NCBI RefSeq assembly: GCF_029338515.1
Contig: NZ_CP119988.1
Coordinates: forward strand, 372,001-436,000
Length of the DNA stretch: 64,000 nucleotides
DNA from: Haloglomus litoreum
Lineage (GTDB): Archaea; Halobacteriota; Halobacteria; Halobacteriales; Haloarculaceae
Reading direction: 5' to 3'
Every line of letters begins with the position of its first letter. Within the stretch, counting starts at the first letter, position 1. Position numbers and translations under genes: made by a program. This document shows positions 16,660 to 25,574 of the stretch, piece by piece. The notes beneath the pieces were generated by a model. It saw only the letters and a list, made by a program, of their open reading frames with translations. It had not been told where the DNA came from and did not search any database.

Positions 16660-17552
16660 TGGATGGGACACGCGCGACAGAGACGGACGACGGGCCGGCC
16701 TCGAGCGACCACGGGACGGGCGACCGGACGGGGGATTCGCCGGGGTCGGCGGAGGCCGGGGCGGCCGCCAGCGAACTCGTCGGGCGCGACCTCGCCATCG
16801 GCTACCCCGCGACCGACGAGCCCGTCGTCGAGTGCGAGCGCGTCGTCATCCCCGCGGGCGAGGTGACCGCGCTCGTGGGGCCGAACGGGAGCGGGAAGTC
16901 GACGCTCCTGAAGGCGCTCGCCGGCCAGCTCGAACCGTGGTCGGGGACCGTCGAACTGGACGGCCAGGACGTGTACGCCCTCGACGACAAGGCCCGCGCC
17001 CGCAAGGTCGGACTGCTCTCCCAGGAGCGCGAGGAGCCGGGCTCGCTGACCGTCGAGAACCTCGTCCAGCACGGGCGCTACCCGTACCGTGGCTTCCTCG
17101 ACGGCCTGGCGGACGCCGACCGGTCGGCCGTCGACCGTGCCATCGAACAGGCTGGCGTCGAGCACCTCCGCGACCGCCCCATCTCGGACCTCTCGGGCGG
17201 ACAGAAGCAGCTCGCCTGGGTCGCCATGTCGCTGGCACAGGAGACCGACGTGTTGCTGCTGGACGAGCCGACGACGTTCCTCGACCTGCGCCACCAGCTG
17301 AACGTGCTGGAGACGGTCCGGTCGCTGAACGCCGACCGCGACGTGACCGTCGGGGTCGTCCTCCACGACATCTCCCAGGCCGCCCGCTACGCGGACAACC
17401 TCATCGCCATGCAGGACGGCGAGCCCTACGACTGGGGGCCACCGACCGAGGTGGTGACGGAGGAACTGCTCGCGGACGTGTTCGGCGTCGACGCGACGGT
17501 TCGTGAGGGGCTGGATGGCCCGGAGATCGTCCCTCGGCGGCCGCTAGAGTAG
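16659..17552 (+). CDS. Iron-siderophore ABC transporter ATP-binding protein (FecE type)
   Basis: A 297-residue ATPase partnering the FecCD permease. An acidic tail (1-38) precedes the ABC domain: Walker A GPNGSGKST (74-82), Q-loop LLSQE, signature LSGGQKQLAWVAMSLAQ, Walker B VLLLDEPTTFLDL and the H-loop VVLHDISQAARYADN typical of Fe3+/B12 importers. C-terminal residues TEELLADVFGVDATVRE also match that group. It overlaps the permease by one base. No further gene follows in the operon; the downstream 775 bp is repeat DNA. Confidence 0.94.
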   Translation: MDGTRATETDDGPASSDHGTGDRTGDSPGSAEAGAAASELVGRDLAIGYPATDEPVVECERVVIPAGEVTALVGPNGSGKSTLLKALAGQLEPWSGTVELDGQDVYALDDKARARKVGLLSQEREEPGSLTVENLVQHGRYPYRGFLDGLADADRSAVDRAIEQAGVEHLRDRPISDLSGGQKQLAWVAMSLAQETDVLLLDEPTTFLDLRHQLNVLETVRSLNADRDVTVGVVLHDISQAARYADNLIAMQDGEPYDWGPPTEVVTEELLADVFGVDATVREGLDGPEIVPRRPLE

Positions 17553-17590
17553 GGGTCCGGTGTCGGCGACTCCCACGAGGGGATTGTCTC

Positions 17591-17830
17591 GAAAGCCCCC
17601 GCTTGCTCTCTCTGCGACCGCCACAGCGACGATGGAGACAAGTAGAAAGCGCCCGGCCCCTTTCAGTCCCGCCCTGTGGCCTGTTCGGGCGAGTGTTCGG
17701 GCGTGGTGGTTCCAGCGGAGTGCTGGTGTCCCCACACCTCCCCGCGCGAGCGCCGCAGTAAGTCTCAGCACGCTCGCTCCGCTCGCGGCTTCGACTGTGG
17801 GGCGCTCGCGCGCTTCCTGTTCCCGGAACC
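17591..17830 (-). repeat. Intergenic repeat copy A, left half (inverted relative to copy B)
   Basis: Runs from GAAAGCCCCCGC (17591) through the conserved core at 17655-17674, the reverse complement of GGGCGGGACTGAAAGGGGCC, and a second block near 17698-17755 (GGTGGTTCCAGCGGAGTGCT, then CCCCACACCTCCCCGCGC), to TCCCGGAACC. The same blocks occur in reverse order and orientation in copy B at 20335-20618, across the ABC exporter gene. The core is also present at 42737-42756. Confidence 0.8.
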
Positions 17831-17899
17831 GGCGAACGGATCAGCCGCTCCGTGGCCGGGAGCGCGTGGCGGAACGAAGTGGAGCCCGCGCGACCTGGG

Positions 17900-18126
17900 G
17901 AAGGGCAGGGCCACAGCGCCCGTGCCACTTCAACGCCCCTGGCGGACTCAAAGGGCGAGCGCTCTCGACCCATCCCGGACGACGCAAGCACCGGAGGCCG
18001 AACGTAGTGAGGCCGAGGAGCGTGGTTCGAGAGACGCCGACGGCGTCTCTCGTCATCACGAGAGAGCTTCGCTCTCTCGAACGACAGCGAGGCCCGGATG
18101 GTCGAGAGCGCGAGGGCTTCGTAGGT
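17900..18126 (+). repeat. Intergenic repeat copy A, right half with two triloop hairpins
   Basis: This half reads in the opposite direction to 17591-17830, so copy A is head to head. It carries a degenerate core (GGACTCAAAGGGCG), the GCAAGCACCGG and GAGGCCGAGGAGCGTGGTTCG blocks, then two perfect hairpins. One is CGAGAGACGCC/GGCGTCTCTCG with loop GAC (18028-18052); the other is CGAGAGAGC/GCTCTCTCG with loop TTC (18059-18079). It ends near GAGGGCTTCG, a worn form of the GGGGGCTTTC end. Confidence 0.7.
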
Positions 18127-18328
18127 GTCTCTGTCGTCGCTGCTGCTGTCGGAGGGTACGAGGGGCGCGCGAGCGGTGATTGTTCCAGAGGCTGCAGATT
18201 TCGTGCTGACTATCTCCGATAAAGTTCAAGATGCGGTAATAAAATGACAATATTCTTGTTTAGAATGCTATGCCATGTATCACCCCGATGAGTAACCCCT
18301 ATCCGCCCGACCGCCCGACCACGGGTAG

Positions 18329-20308
<1,980 letters not shown>

Positions 20309-20334
20309 CCCACGAGGGAGTCACGCGACCGGTC

Positions 20335-20618
20335 GGTTCCGGGACCAGGAAGCGCGCTCGCGCTTCCCCGTGGAGGGCCCGAGGCCCGTGCGGCCGAGGG
20401 GCCGGAACACCACAGCGCGAGCGCGGGGAGGTGTGGGGGCACGAGCACTCCGCTGGAACCACCACGCGCGTCGCTCGGCCGAACCAGCAACAGGGCGGGA
20501 CTGAAAGGGGCCGCCCGTCTCGACGAAGCACGGCGACGTAAGCACCGCAGCGGAGCGAACGAAGTGAGCGGAGCGAGGAGCGCAGCGAGCCGCGCAAGTC
20601 GAGCGGGCGGGGGCTTTC
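20335..20618 (+). repeat. Intergenic repeat copy B
   Basis: Contains, in order: GGTTCCGGGACC, a GGAAGCGCG/CGCGCTTCC hairpin, GCGGGGAGGTGTGGGG, AGCACTCCGCTGGAACCACC, the core GGGCGGGACTGAAAGGGGCC (20493-20512), GTAAGCACCGCAGCGGAGCG, GAACGAAGTGAGCGGAGCGA and the end GCGGGGGCTTTC (20607-20618). It mirrors copy A across the ABC exporter. The rest of the 20309-20710 interval has no gene. Confidence 0.8.
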
Positions 20619-20710
20619 TATCCGGTTCCGTCGTGGCTGTCATCGCGAGGATAACTGGCTGGGGCTTTCGACACGACTCTGCCGCTGGTAGTTCCCAATT
20701 CTCAACGTTC

Positions 20711-21212
20711 TCAGGGGTCGCGCATGGGGAACAGCAACAGCCCCGTCATCGTCATCACGGGCGTCCCGTCCTGTTTGCGCGTCGTCGTCTCGCTCTCCAT
20801 GATGCCGACGCCGGCCATCCCGTCCCAGGGCTCCTTGCCGACGACCTCCGTCTCGACGGTCAGCGTGTCGCCGGGCCGCACCGGCTGCTTCCAGCGCAGG
20901 CCGTCGATGCCGGCCGCGCCCATCGCGCCCGAGTCGTCGAGGTAGTTGTCGACGAGCATGCGCATGGTCATCGCCGCCGTGTGCCAGCCGGCTGGCGGAC
21001 TTCGCCGCCAGCTATTCGTTTGCCGGCGAAGCCGGCAAACCCGACGCGATGAGGCCGCCGAACAGCGTCCCCTTCGCCGCCTCGGGGTCCACGTGGAACG
21101 GCTGCGGGTCGTACTGCTCCGCGAACTCGACGATCTCCGCCTCGGTCACCTCGTACTCGCCGAACGAGCGCTCCTCGCCGACCGTGATGTCCTCGTAGTA
21201 CTGGTCTGCCAT
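20711..21212 (-). pseudogene. MaoC-like (R)-hydratase gene split by a 52-bp insertion
   Basis: The two parts together would encode an intact MaoC/hot-dog acyl dehydratase of about 149 residues. The 5' part (21212 to 21040) reads MADQYYEDITVGEERSFGEY, then the hydratase motif with FAEQYDPQPFHVD and GTLFGGLIASG. It then runs into foreign sequence and stops at a TAG (21012-21014). The 3' part resumes as WHTAAMTMRMLVDNYL and continues to LLLFPMRDP. Removing 20988-21039 joins SG to WHTAA in frame, exactly as in the family. Since 52 is not a multiple of 3, the insertion also shifts the frame. The gene is probably inactive. Confidence 0.85.
20988..21039. mobile_element. 52-bp double-hairpin insertion in the MaoC-like gene
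   Basis: Two adjacent inverted repeats make up nearly all of the insert. The first is GCTGGCGG/CCGCCAGC (20991-21012) with a bulged A, extending to a C-TTC-G triloop. The second is a perfect 10-bp stem GTTTGCCGGC/GCCGGCAAAC with loop GAA (21018-21040). The junctions share CC, so either 52 bp was inserted or 50 bp with a 2-bp target duplication. No protein is encoded, so movement would need an enzyme supplied in trans. Confidence 0.7.
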
Positions 21213-21261
21213 ACCCGCCGCCACGTCCGGGTGTGAGTAGGTGTTTCGGTCGCCCCCCTAC

Positions 21262-21711
21262 TCACCACCGTCGCTCGACGCTCTCGACGGCGGCCGCGGG
21301 CGAGTCGACCGCCTCGAAGCCGTCGAACCCGGAGAGGTCGTGCGTGTCCAGCCCCGCGACCGGCGTCCCGTCGTCGAGCGCGAGCGCCAGCTCCGAGAGC
21401 GTCCCCGTCGCGCCGTCGACCGCGACGACGCCGTCGCCGTTGAGGACGACCAGCACGTTCCGGCCGTTCCCCATCCCCGTGACGATGGGTGTGTCGACGT
21501 AGTCGTTCGCGGCGCTCGCGTCGGTCCCCTTCAGGATGCCGACGGTATCGCCGCCGGCCTCCTTCGCGCCACGGCAGGCCGCCTCCATCACGCCGCCGTA
21601 GCCCCCGCAGACGACCGTGTGACCCCGCTCGCCGCAGCACCGCCCGACCGCCCGGGCCCGTTCGTAGGTCGCCTCGTCCACCCGGCTGCCACCGATGACG
21701 CTGATGCGCAT
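21262..21711 (-). CDS. LOG-like protein of the TIGR00725 group
   Basis: A 149-residue Rossmann-fold protein related to lysine-decarboxylase-like/LOG nucleotide phosphoribohydrolases. It starts MRISVIGGSRVD and contains CGGYGGVMEAACRGAKEAGG, the family's phosphate-binding segment. The usual PGGxGTxxE catalytic motif is replaced by DGATGTLSELALAL: the GT and Glu remain but the PGG is lost. That makes classical LOG activity uncertain. The gene is single, downstream of an AT-rich region, and convergent with nothing nearby except the MaoC pseudogene on the same strand. Confidence 0.78.
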   Translation of the reverse strand: MRISVIGGSRVDEATYERARAVGRCCGERGHTVVCGGYGGVMEAACRGAKEAGGDTVGILKGTDASAANDYVDTPIVTGMGNGRNVLVVLNGDGVVAVDGATGTLSELALALDDGTPVAGLDTHDLSGFDGFEAVDSPAAAVESVERRW

Positions 21712-21966
21712 ACGGGGACCCCTCGGGACGTGCCGGCGAAAACCTCCCGGGACGGTGTGGCGGCCCGCAGAAACATATATGAGATGTCATTTCCGCGGGT
21801 GTCCCGTGAACGGAAGCGCTCCCCGGAACGCGGGACAGGACGGTTCCAGTGCGGCTCAATAGGGATATCGATACCTCCACAACCGTCCAGTTCGGTCAGG
21901 TATCTCTGTTCTATAATATGTCGGTTGCAAGTAAGGATTATGCGTGGGCGGCCCCTGGGCCGGCGT

Positions 21967-22134
21967 ATGAGCAGCGAGTCCGGTGGGAACCCGGAGATCT
22001 GTTGTCGTGGCTGTGGCGCGCCCGTGACCGTCGATCCAGGCGAGACAGGTGCGTTCGCGTTCGTCTGCGACGCCTGTGGCGAGCCCGCCCAGGGCCGCTA
22101 CCGCGAGGAGAGCAGGACCATCGTCTGGCAGTAG
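21967..22134 (+). CDS. Small zinc-ribbon protein
   Basis: A 55-residue protein with two Cys pairs, CRGC and CDAC, about 20 residues apart, arranged as a single zinc ribbon. The linker is VTVDPGETGAFAF, and the C-terminus REESRTIVWQ is short and basic. An ATG at 21940 in the same frame would add nine residues; a TATAATA about 25 bp before it supports a leaderless start there, so both starts are plausible. Haloarchaea have many such one-finger microproteins, mostly of unknown function. Confidence 0.65.
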   Translation: MSSESGGNPEICCRGCGAPVTVDPGETGAFAFVCDACGEPAQGRYREESRTIVWQ

Positions 22135-22140
22135 CGCGCG

Positions 22141-22875
22141 CTACCGTCGCGTCGTCACGGCCGACTCGAAGCCGGGGCTGTAGTGGACGGTCGGCTCCCC
22201 GGAGAGGTCGACGCCCAGCGGCCGTCCCAGCGAGTTCTCGCTCACCGCGGCCGTGGCGGGGGCGACCTGCCACGGGTCGCGGTCGATCTCACCGACCCGG
22301 AGGCCGGGGCCCGCCCGCGCGAGGTACGGCGAGGGCTGGCTGGCGTCGGTGAACCAGCGGCGGCGCTCGATACAGAACTCGGCCAGCGACCCCGGCTCGA
22401 CCGGGCCGGCCGCTCCGGCGGGTCCGTAGTCGGCGGCGAACGTCGCGGCTGGCTGCCCGGGCTGGGAGCGGCGACTGCGGAACGCGACGGATTCGATGCC
22501 ATCGTTCGACCGCCGGATATCGACGCTCGTCGCCGCGACGTAGCAGGGCATCCCCATCGCGCTGTGGAGTGCCGCCGCGCCGACCCGGGTCCCGGCGTCG
22601 AGCGAGAGGAAGTAGACGCCCGGCCGGTCGTCGTGCCGGACGTAGGTCCGCAGGTTCACCTCGCCGAACGTCCCGGTGGGCCACAGGCCGGCGGGCAGCG
22701 CCCGGGGGCGGGCCGCGGTCACCTCGAACGCCAGCACGCTGGCCCAGGCCGACCCGTCGTACCGGTCGAGTTCGAGGCCGTCGGGCAGGTGCGGCCGGAG
22801 CTGGTCGTCGGCCACGGGCCAGTGGGCGAACAGCACCGCCCGTCCGGTGGTCGTCAGGGCGGTGTCCATGCGCAT
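22141..22875 (-). CDS. DUF2071 (YqjF-type) family protein
   Basis: A 244-residue protein of the DUF2071 family, of acetoacetate-decarboxylase-like fold. It has FAHWPVADDQLRPHLPDGLE close to the N-terminus, where the family has its W-PV...L...LP pattern, then FGEVNLRTYVRHDDRPGVYF and LDAGTRVGAAALHSA. No function has been settled for the family. Start 22875 was chosen over the longer frame; an ATG six bases further in (22869) is equally possible. The gene is divergent from the acyl-CoA dehydrogenase gene, with about 108 bp between the starts. Confidence 0.8.
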   Translation of the reverse strand: MRMDTALTTTGRAVLFAHWPVADDQLRPHLPDGLELDRYDGSAWASVLAFEVTAARPRALPAGLWPTGTFGEVNLRTYVRHDDRPGVYFLSLDAGTRVGAAALHSAMGMPCYVAATSVDIRRSNDGIESVAFRSRRSQPGQPAATFAADYGPAGAAGPVEPGSLAEFCIERRRWFTDASQPSPYLARAGPGLRVGEIDRDPWQVAPATAAVSENSLGRPLGVDLSGEPTVHYSPGFESAVTTRR

Positions 22876-22983
22876 AGGCCCCCTTGCGGGCGGGGGGTCT
22901 TGCCGTTTCGGGGTGGCCACCCGGCCCGGTTTCCGGCCCCCGGTGGGGGGAACCTACAAGCCGCCCCCACCCGCCCCTGGGGC

Positions 22984-24132
22984 ATGGTCACGCTCACCGA
23001 CGAGCAGCGGATGCTGGTGGACGTACTGGACGACATCGCACGCGACGAGTTCGCCGCCGACGCCTTCACCCACGACGGCTTCCCCTGGGAGAACGTCCGG
23101 ACCCTCGCCGAGCACGACCTCTGGGCCGTCAACCTCGGCGAGGAGTGGGGCGGTGGGGGGCTCTCGGAGTTCGCCGCCGTCCTCGCCATCGAGACGGTCG
23201 GCGCGGTCTGCCCGGAGACCGCGAACGCCATCTACGGGCAGACGATGGTCGCGCCACGGGCCATCGAGATGTTCGGCTCCGAGACGCTCAAGGAGCGGTA
23301 CCTGCCACCGGTCTGTGCCGGCGAGTCCGCCATCGCCATCGGCATCAGCGAGCCGGCCGCCGGGAGCGACGCGGGCGCGATGGCGACCGCGGTGCGGGAG
23401 ACCGACGACGGGCTCGTCCTCTCGGGCGAGAAGATCTGGCTCTCCTACGTCCCCGCCAGCGACGCGGCCGTCGTCTGGGCGCGGTTCCCCGACGACACCC
23501 TCGGGACCGTCCTCGTCGACCTGGACACGCCAGGGGTCGACGTCCACGAGCACTACACCAACATGGCGGGCCACACGCAGAGCCACCTGTTCTTCGAGGA
23601 CGTGCCCGTCCCCGAGGAGCAGGTGCTCGTCCGGGGGAAGCAGGCGCTCAAGGAGCAGCTGAAGGCACTCAACTGGGAGCGGGTCGGGAGCGCCGCGTAC
23701 GCCACCTCGATGGCGCGCTGCGCGCTGGAGCACGCCATCGACTACGCCGGCGACCGCGAGCAGTTCGGCCAGCCCATCGGCGAGTTCCAGGGGCTCCGGT
23801 GGGAGGTGGCCGACGCTGTCAAGGAGTACACCGCTTCGCGGGCGCTCACGCACGACGCGGCCACGAACACACATGGCGAGGGCGACACGCCCGCCCACCC
23901 GGACCGCCTGCGCGCGAGCATCGCGAAGTTCCACGCCTCCGAGACCGCAGAGCGCGTCGTCAGCGACTGCCTGCAGGTGTTCGGCGCGACGGGCTACCAG
24001 CAGGGCCACCCGCTGGAGTTCCTCTACCGGCTCGCCCGGGGGCGCCGCATCGCCGCCGGCACGGACGAGATCATGCGCGAGAACATCGCCGACGAGGTCT
24101 TCGACGGCGGCGGCCTGCCGTCGCTGGGGTGA
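22984..24132 (+). CDS. Acyl-CoA dehydrogenase family protein
   Basis: A 382-residue FAD flavoenzyme of the acyl-CoA dehydrogenase superfamily. It shows the substrate/FAD segment IAIGISEPAAGSDAGAM near the middle, IWLSYVPAS, and the C-terminal helical domain with DREQFGQPIGEFQGLRWEVAD. The C-terminal FAD segment reads RIAAGTDEIMRENIADEV. The residue that is the catalytic Glu in medium-chain enzymes (xEGT) is Ala here, so the base may lie elsewhere, as in isovaleryl or long-chain enzymes. The likely role is oxidation of an acyl-CoA, with electrons passed to ETF. The gene is monocistronic. Confidence 0.88.
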   Translation: MVTLTDEQRMLVDVLDDIARDEFAADAFTHDGFPWENVRTLAEHDLWAVNLGEEWGGGGLSEFAAVLAIETVGAVCPETANAIYGQTMVAPRAIEMFGSETLKERYLPPVCAGESAIAIGISEPAAGSDAGAMATAVRETDDGLVLSGEKIWLSYVPASDAAVVWARFPDDTLGTVLVDLDTPGVDVHEHYTNMAGHTQSHLFFEDVPVPEEQVLVRGKQALKEQLKALNWERVGSAAYATSMARCALEHAIDYAGDREQFGQPIGEFQGLRWEVADAVKEYTASRALTHDAATNTHGEGDTPAHPDRLRASIAKFHASETAERVVSDCLQVFGATGYQQGHPLEFLYRLARGRRIAAGTDEIMRENIADEVFDGGGLPSLG

Positions 24133-24183
24133 GAGCTGCGGCCGGGGCTGAAACTTATCACCTGTCACGGCCCACATCGAGGT

Positions 24184-24519
24184 ATGAGCGGTGCGCTGGA
24201 CGGTCACGAGCGCGCGGTCGAGGAACTCCGCGAGCGACTCGGGTCGGCCGACATCCCCGGGCTGGATCGGCTCATCCTGTTCGGCAGCGTGGCCCGCCGC
24301 GACCACCAGCCGGACTCCGATGTCGACGCGCTGGCCGTCCTTGCCGACGACGCTCCCGGCGAAACGGGCGAACGCGTGCGGGACATCGCGTACGACGTGA
24401 TGCTCGAGACGGGGACCGTCGTCAGCGTCCAGGTGGTCCATGCCGGGACGTTCGCCGAGCGGTCGGACCACCCGTTCTTCCGACGGGTCCGGAGCGAGGG
24501 GACGGCGCTGTATGGTTGA
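24184..24519 (+). CDS. Minimal nucleotidyltransferase (MNT) antitoxin candidate
   Basis: A 111-residue nucleotidyltransferase with the catalytic motif LFGSVARRDHQPDSDVDALA (GS-x10-D-x-D). The third acidic position is not clear. In HEPN/MNT pairs, known as type VII toxin-antitoxin systems, this protein AMPylates the HEPN RNase near its active site and silences it. It overlaps the HEPN gene at 24512 by 8 bp, so the two are made together. An alternative is a role in antibiotic or phage response. The pairing and motif are seen; the activity is inferred from the family. Confidence 0.88.
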   Translation: MSGALDGHERAVEELRERLGSADIPGLDRLILFGSVARRDHQPDSDVDALAVLADDAPGETGERVRDIAYDVMLETGTVVSVQVVHAGTFAERSDHPFFRRVRSEGTALYG

Positions 24520-24901
24520 CGACCGCTACGTCCGCGAGGAGCTGGACAAGGCCCGGGACGCCCTCACCGATGCCGAGGCGCTCCTCGCCGCGGACGGAAG
24601 CACCGAGGGCGTCGTCAACCGGCTCTACTACGCCGCGTTCCACGCCGCCCAGGCTGTACTCTACGACAGGGATGTCGAACCCGGGTCCCACGGCGGCGTC
24701 CGGAACCGGTTCGGCGAGGAACTCGTCCTCGAGGGGCCGGCCACGCGCGAACAGGGGCGACTACTGACCACGCTCGCAGACCTCCGCCAGCAGGCGGACT
24801 ACGGATACGAACCCATCTCGGCCGACCCGGGCGAACTGCACGACCGGACTCGGGCGTTCGTCGAGGCGATGACTGACCTGGTGGATGCGGGGACCGACTG
24901 A
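24512..24901 (+). CDS. HEPN-domain RNase toxin candidate
   Basis: A 129-residue all-helical HEPN protein. The active-site motif is present as RLYYAAFH (R-x6-H, about residues 36-43 in the protein), followed by AAQAVLYDRDVEP. Residues HGGVRNRFGEELV and YGYEPISADP match the C-terminal half of the family. Many such proteins cleave mRNA or tRNA when freed from the MNT partner. ATG 24512 gives a normal start and the 8-bp overlap with the MNT gene. Confidence 0.88.
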   Translation: MVDDRYVREELDKARDALTDAEALLAADGSTEGVVNRLYYAAFHAAQAVLYDRDVEPGSHGGVRNRFGEELVLEGPATREQGRLLTTLADLRQQADYGYEPISADPGELHDRTRAFVEAMTDLVDAGTD

Positions 24902-24953
24902 ACTCGGCCCCGGAGCCGTTCGGGCTTTCCGGTCGCGGCCCCTACACGCAGGT

Positions 24954-25367
24954 ATGGACACGCTCGAACTCCCGACCGGCGAGACGGTGACGCCGGAGGA
25001 CGTCTTCTGCTACGAGGGCTACCCCTACCGGTTCGTGCCCGCCGACGCCCGCGAGGGAAGCAACGCCCGTATCGAGGGGCCCGGCCCGGGCCCCGACGAG
25101 GTGCAGTTCTACCTCGTCCCGCTGTACTGGGGCGGCGGCGACATGGACGTCCCCTTCCCGGACCGCGAGGCGCTGGTCGAGCAGTGGGACGACGCGCGCG
25201 GCGTCCTGACCGACGTGGAGTGGCGGGACTGGCTGGTCGAATCGCGTGCCGACGACCGGTTCGACGACGCCGAACTCGACGCCATCGCCGCGGAACTCGG
25301 GCTCGAGGACGGCCGTGGTGGCGGGGGCGGTGGGCTCCTCGCGCGGGTCCGGCGGCTGCTCGGATGA
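24954..25367 (+). CDS. Hypothetical protein, 137 residues
   Basis: A soluble acidic protein. The N-terminal half is beta-rich and aromatic (EDVFCYEGYPYRFVPADA and EVQFYLVPLYWGGG), giving an SH3-like impression. The C-terminal half is helical (LVEQWDDARGVLTDVEWRDW) and ends in a glycine run plus a basic tail, LLARVRRLLG. I do not recognise the family. ATG 24954 follows 52 bp after the HEPN gene; no shared function is implied. Confidence 0.6.
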   Translation: MDTLELPTGETVTPEDVFCYEGYPYRFVPADAREGSNARIEGPGPGPDEVQFYLVPLYWGGGDMDVPFPDREALVEQWDDARGVLTDVEWRDWLVESRADDRFDDAELDAIAAELGLEDGRGGGGGGLLARVRRLLG

Positions 25368-25505
25368 TCAGGGCCACGACCCCCGTGCTACCGACCTGCC
25401 CCGATAACTCAATAGCCAACAGATTGCTCCGTAATTCTCAATATATTCTCAATAACGCAACGAAAAGCGCTTAGTGTACAGGATATCTGCGATAAAACGA
25501 GAACA

Positions 25506-25574
25506 ATGTCCGGGTCGAGTGGCGACGTGTGTCGTCGGCTGGCGACCGTCGGCAGACGGGTGGTTGTAGCGTGA
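25506..25574 (+). CDS. Possible 22-residue leader ORF before ppk1
   Basis: ATG 25506 opens a short frame whose TGA overlaps the GTG at 25571 (GTGA). An AT-rich region with TTAGTGTA about 28-35 bp upstream could place a leaderless transcript start at this ATG. The peptide (MSGSSGDVCRRLA...) has no recognisable features. This is analogous to the arrangement before the DtxR-family gene but may be coincidence. Confidence 0.25.
   Translation: MSGSSGDVCRRLATVGRRVVVA

Larger units (their letters stand above)
17553..18328. other. Gene-poor interval filled by intergenic repeat copy A
   Basis: No convincing gene is present. Frames that cross it are Arg/Ser-rich and have no start or codon character of their own. 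Most of the interval is the repeat described separately (17591-18126). The last 150 bp becomes AT-rich (about 18190-18290, with TAATAAAATGACAATATTC), probably the promoter region of the ABC exporter at 18329. Confidence 0.7.

Noticed and set aside
17560-18222. Long open frames through the interval between fecE and the ABC exporter
   Set aside because: They coincide with the intergenic repeat, are Arg/Ser-rich in every frame, contain hairpins, and show no domain or codon bias. They are products of GC content.
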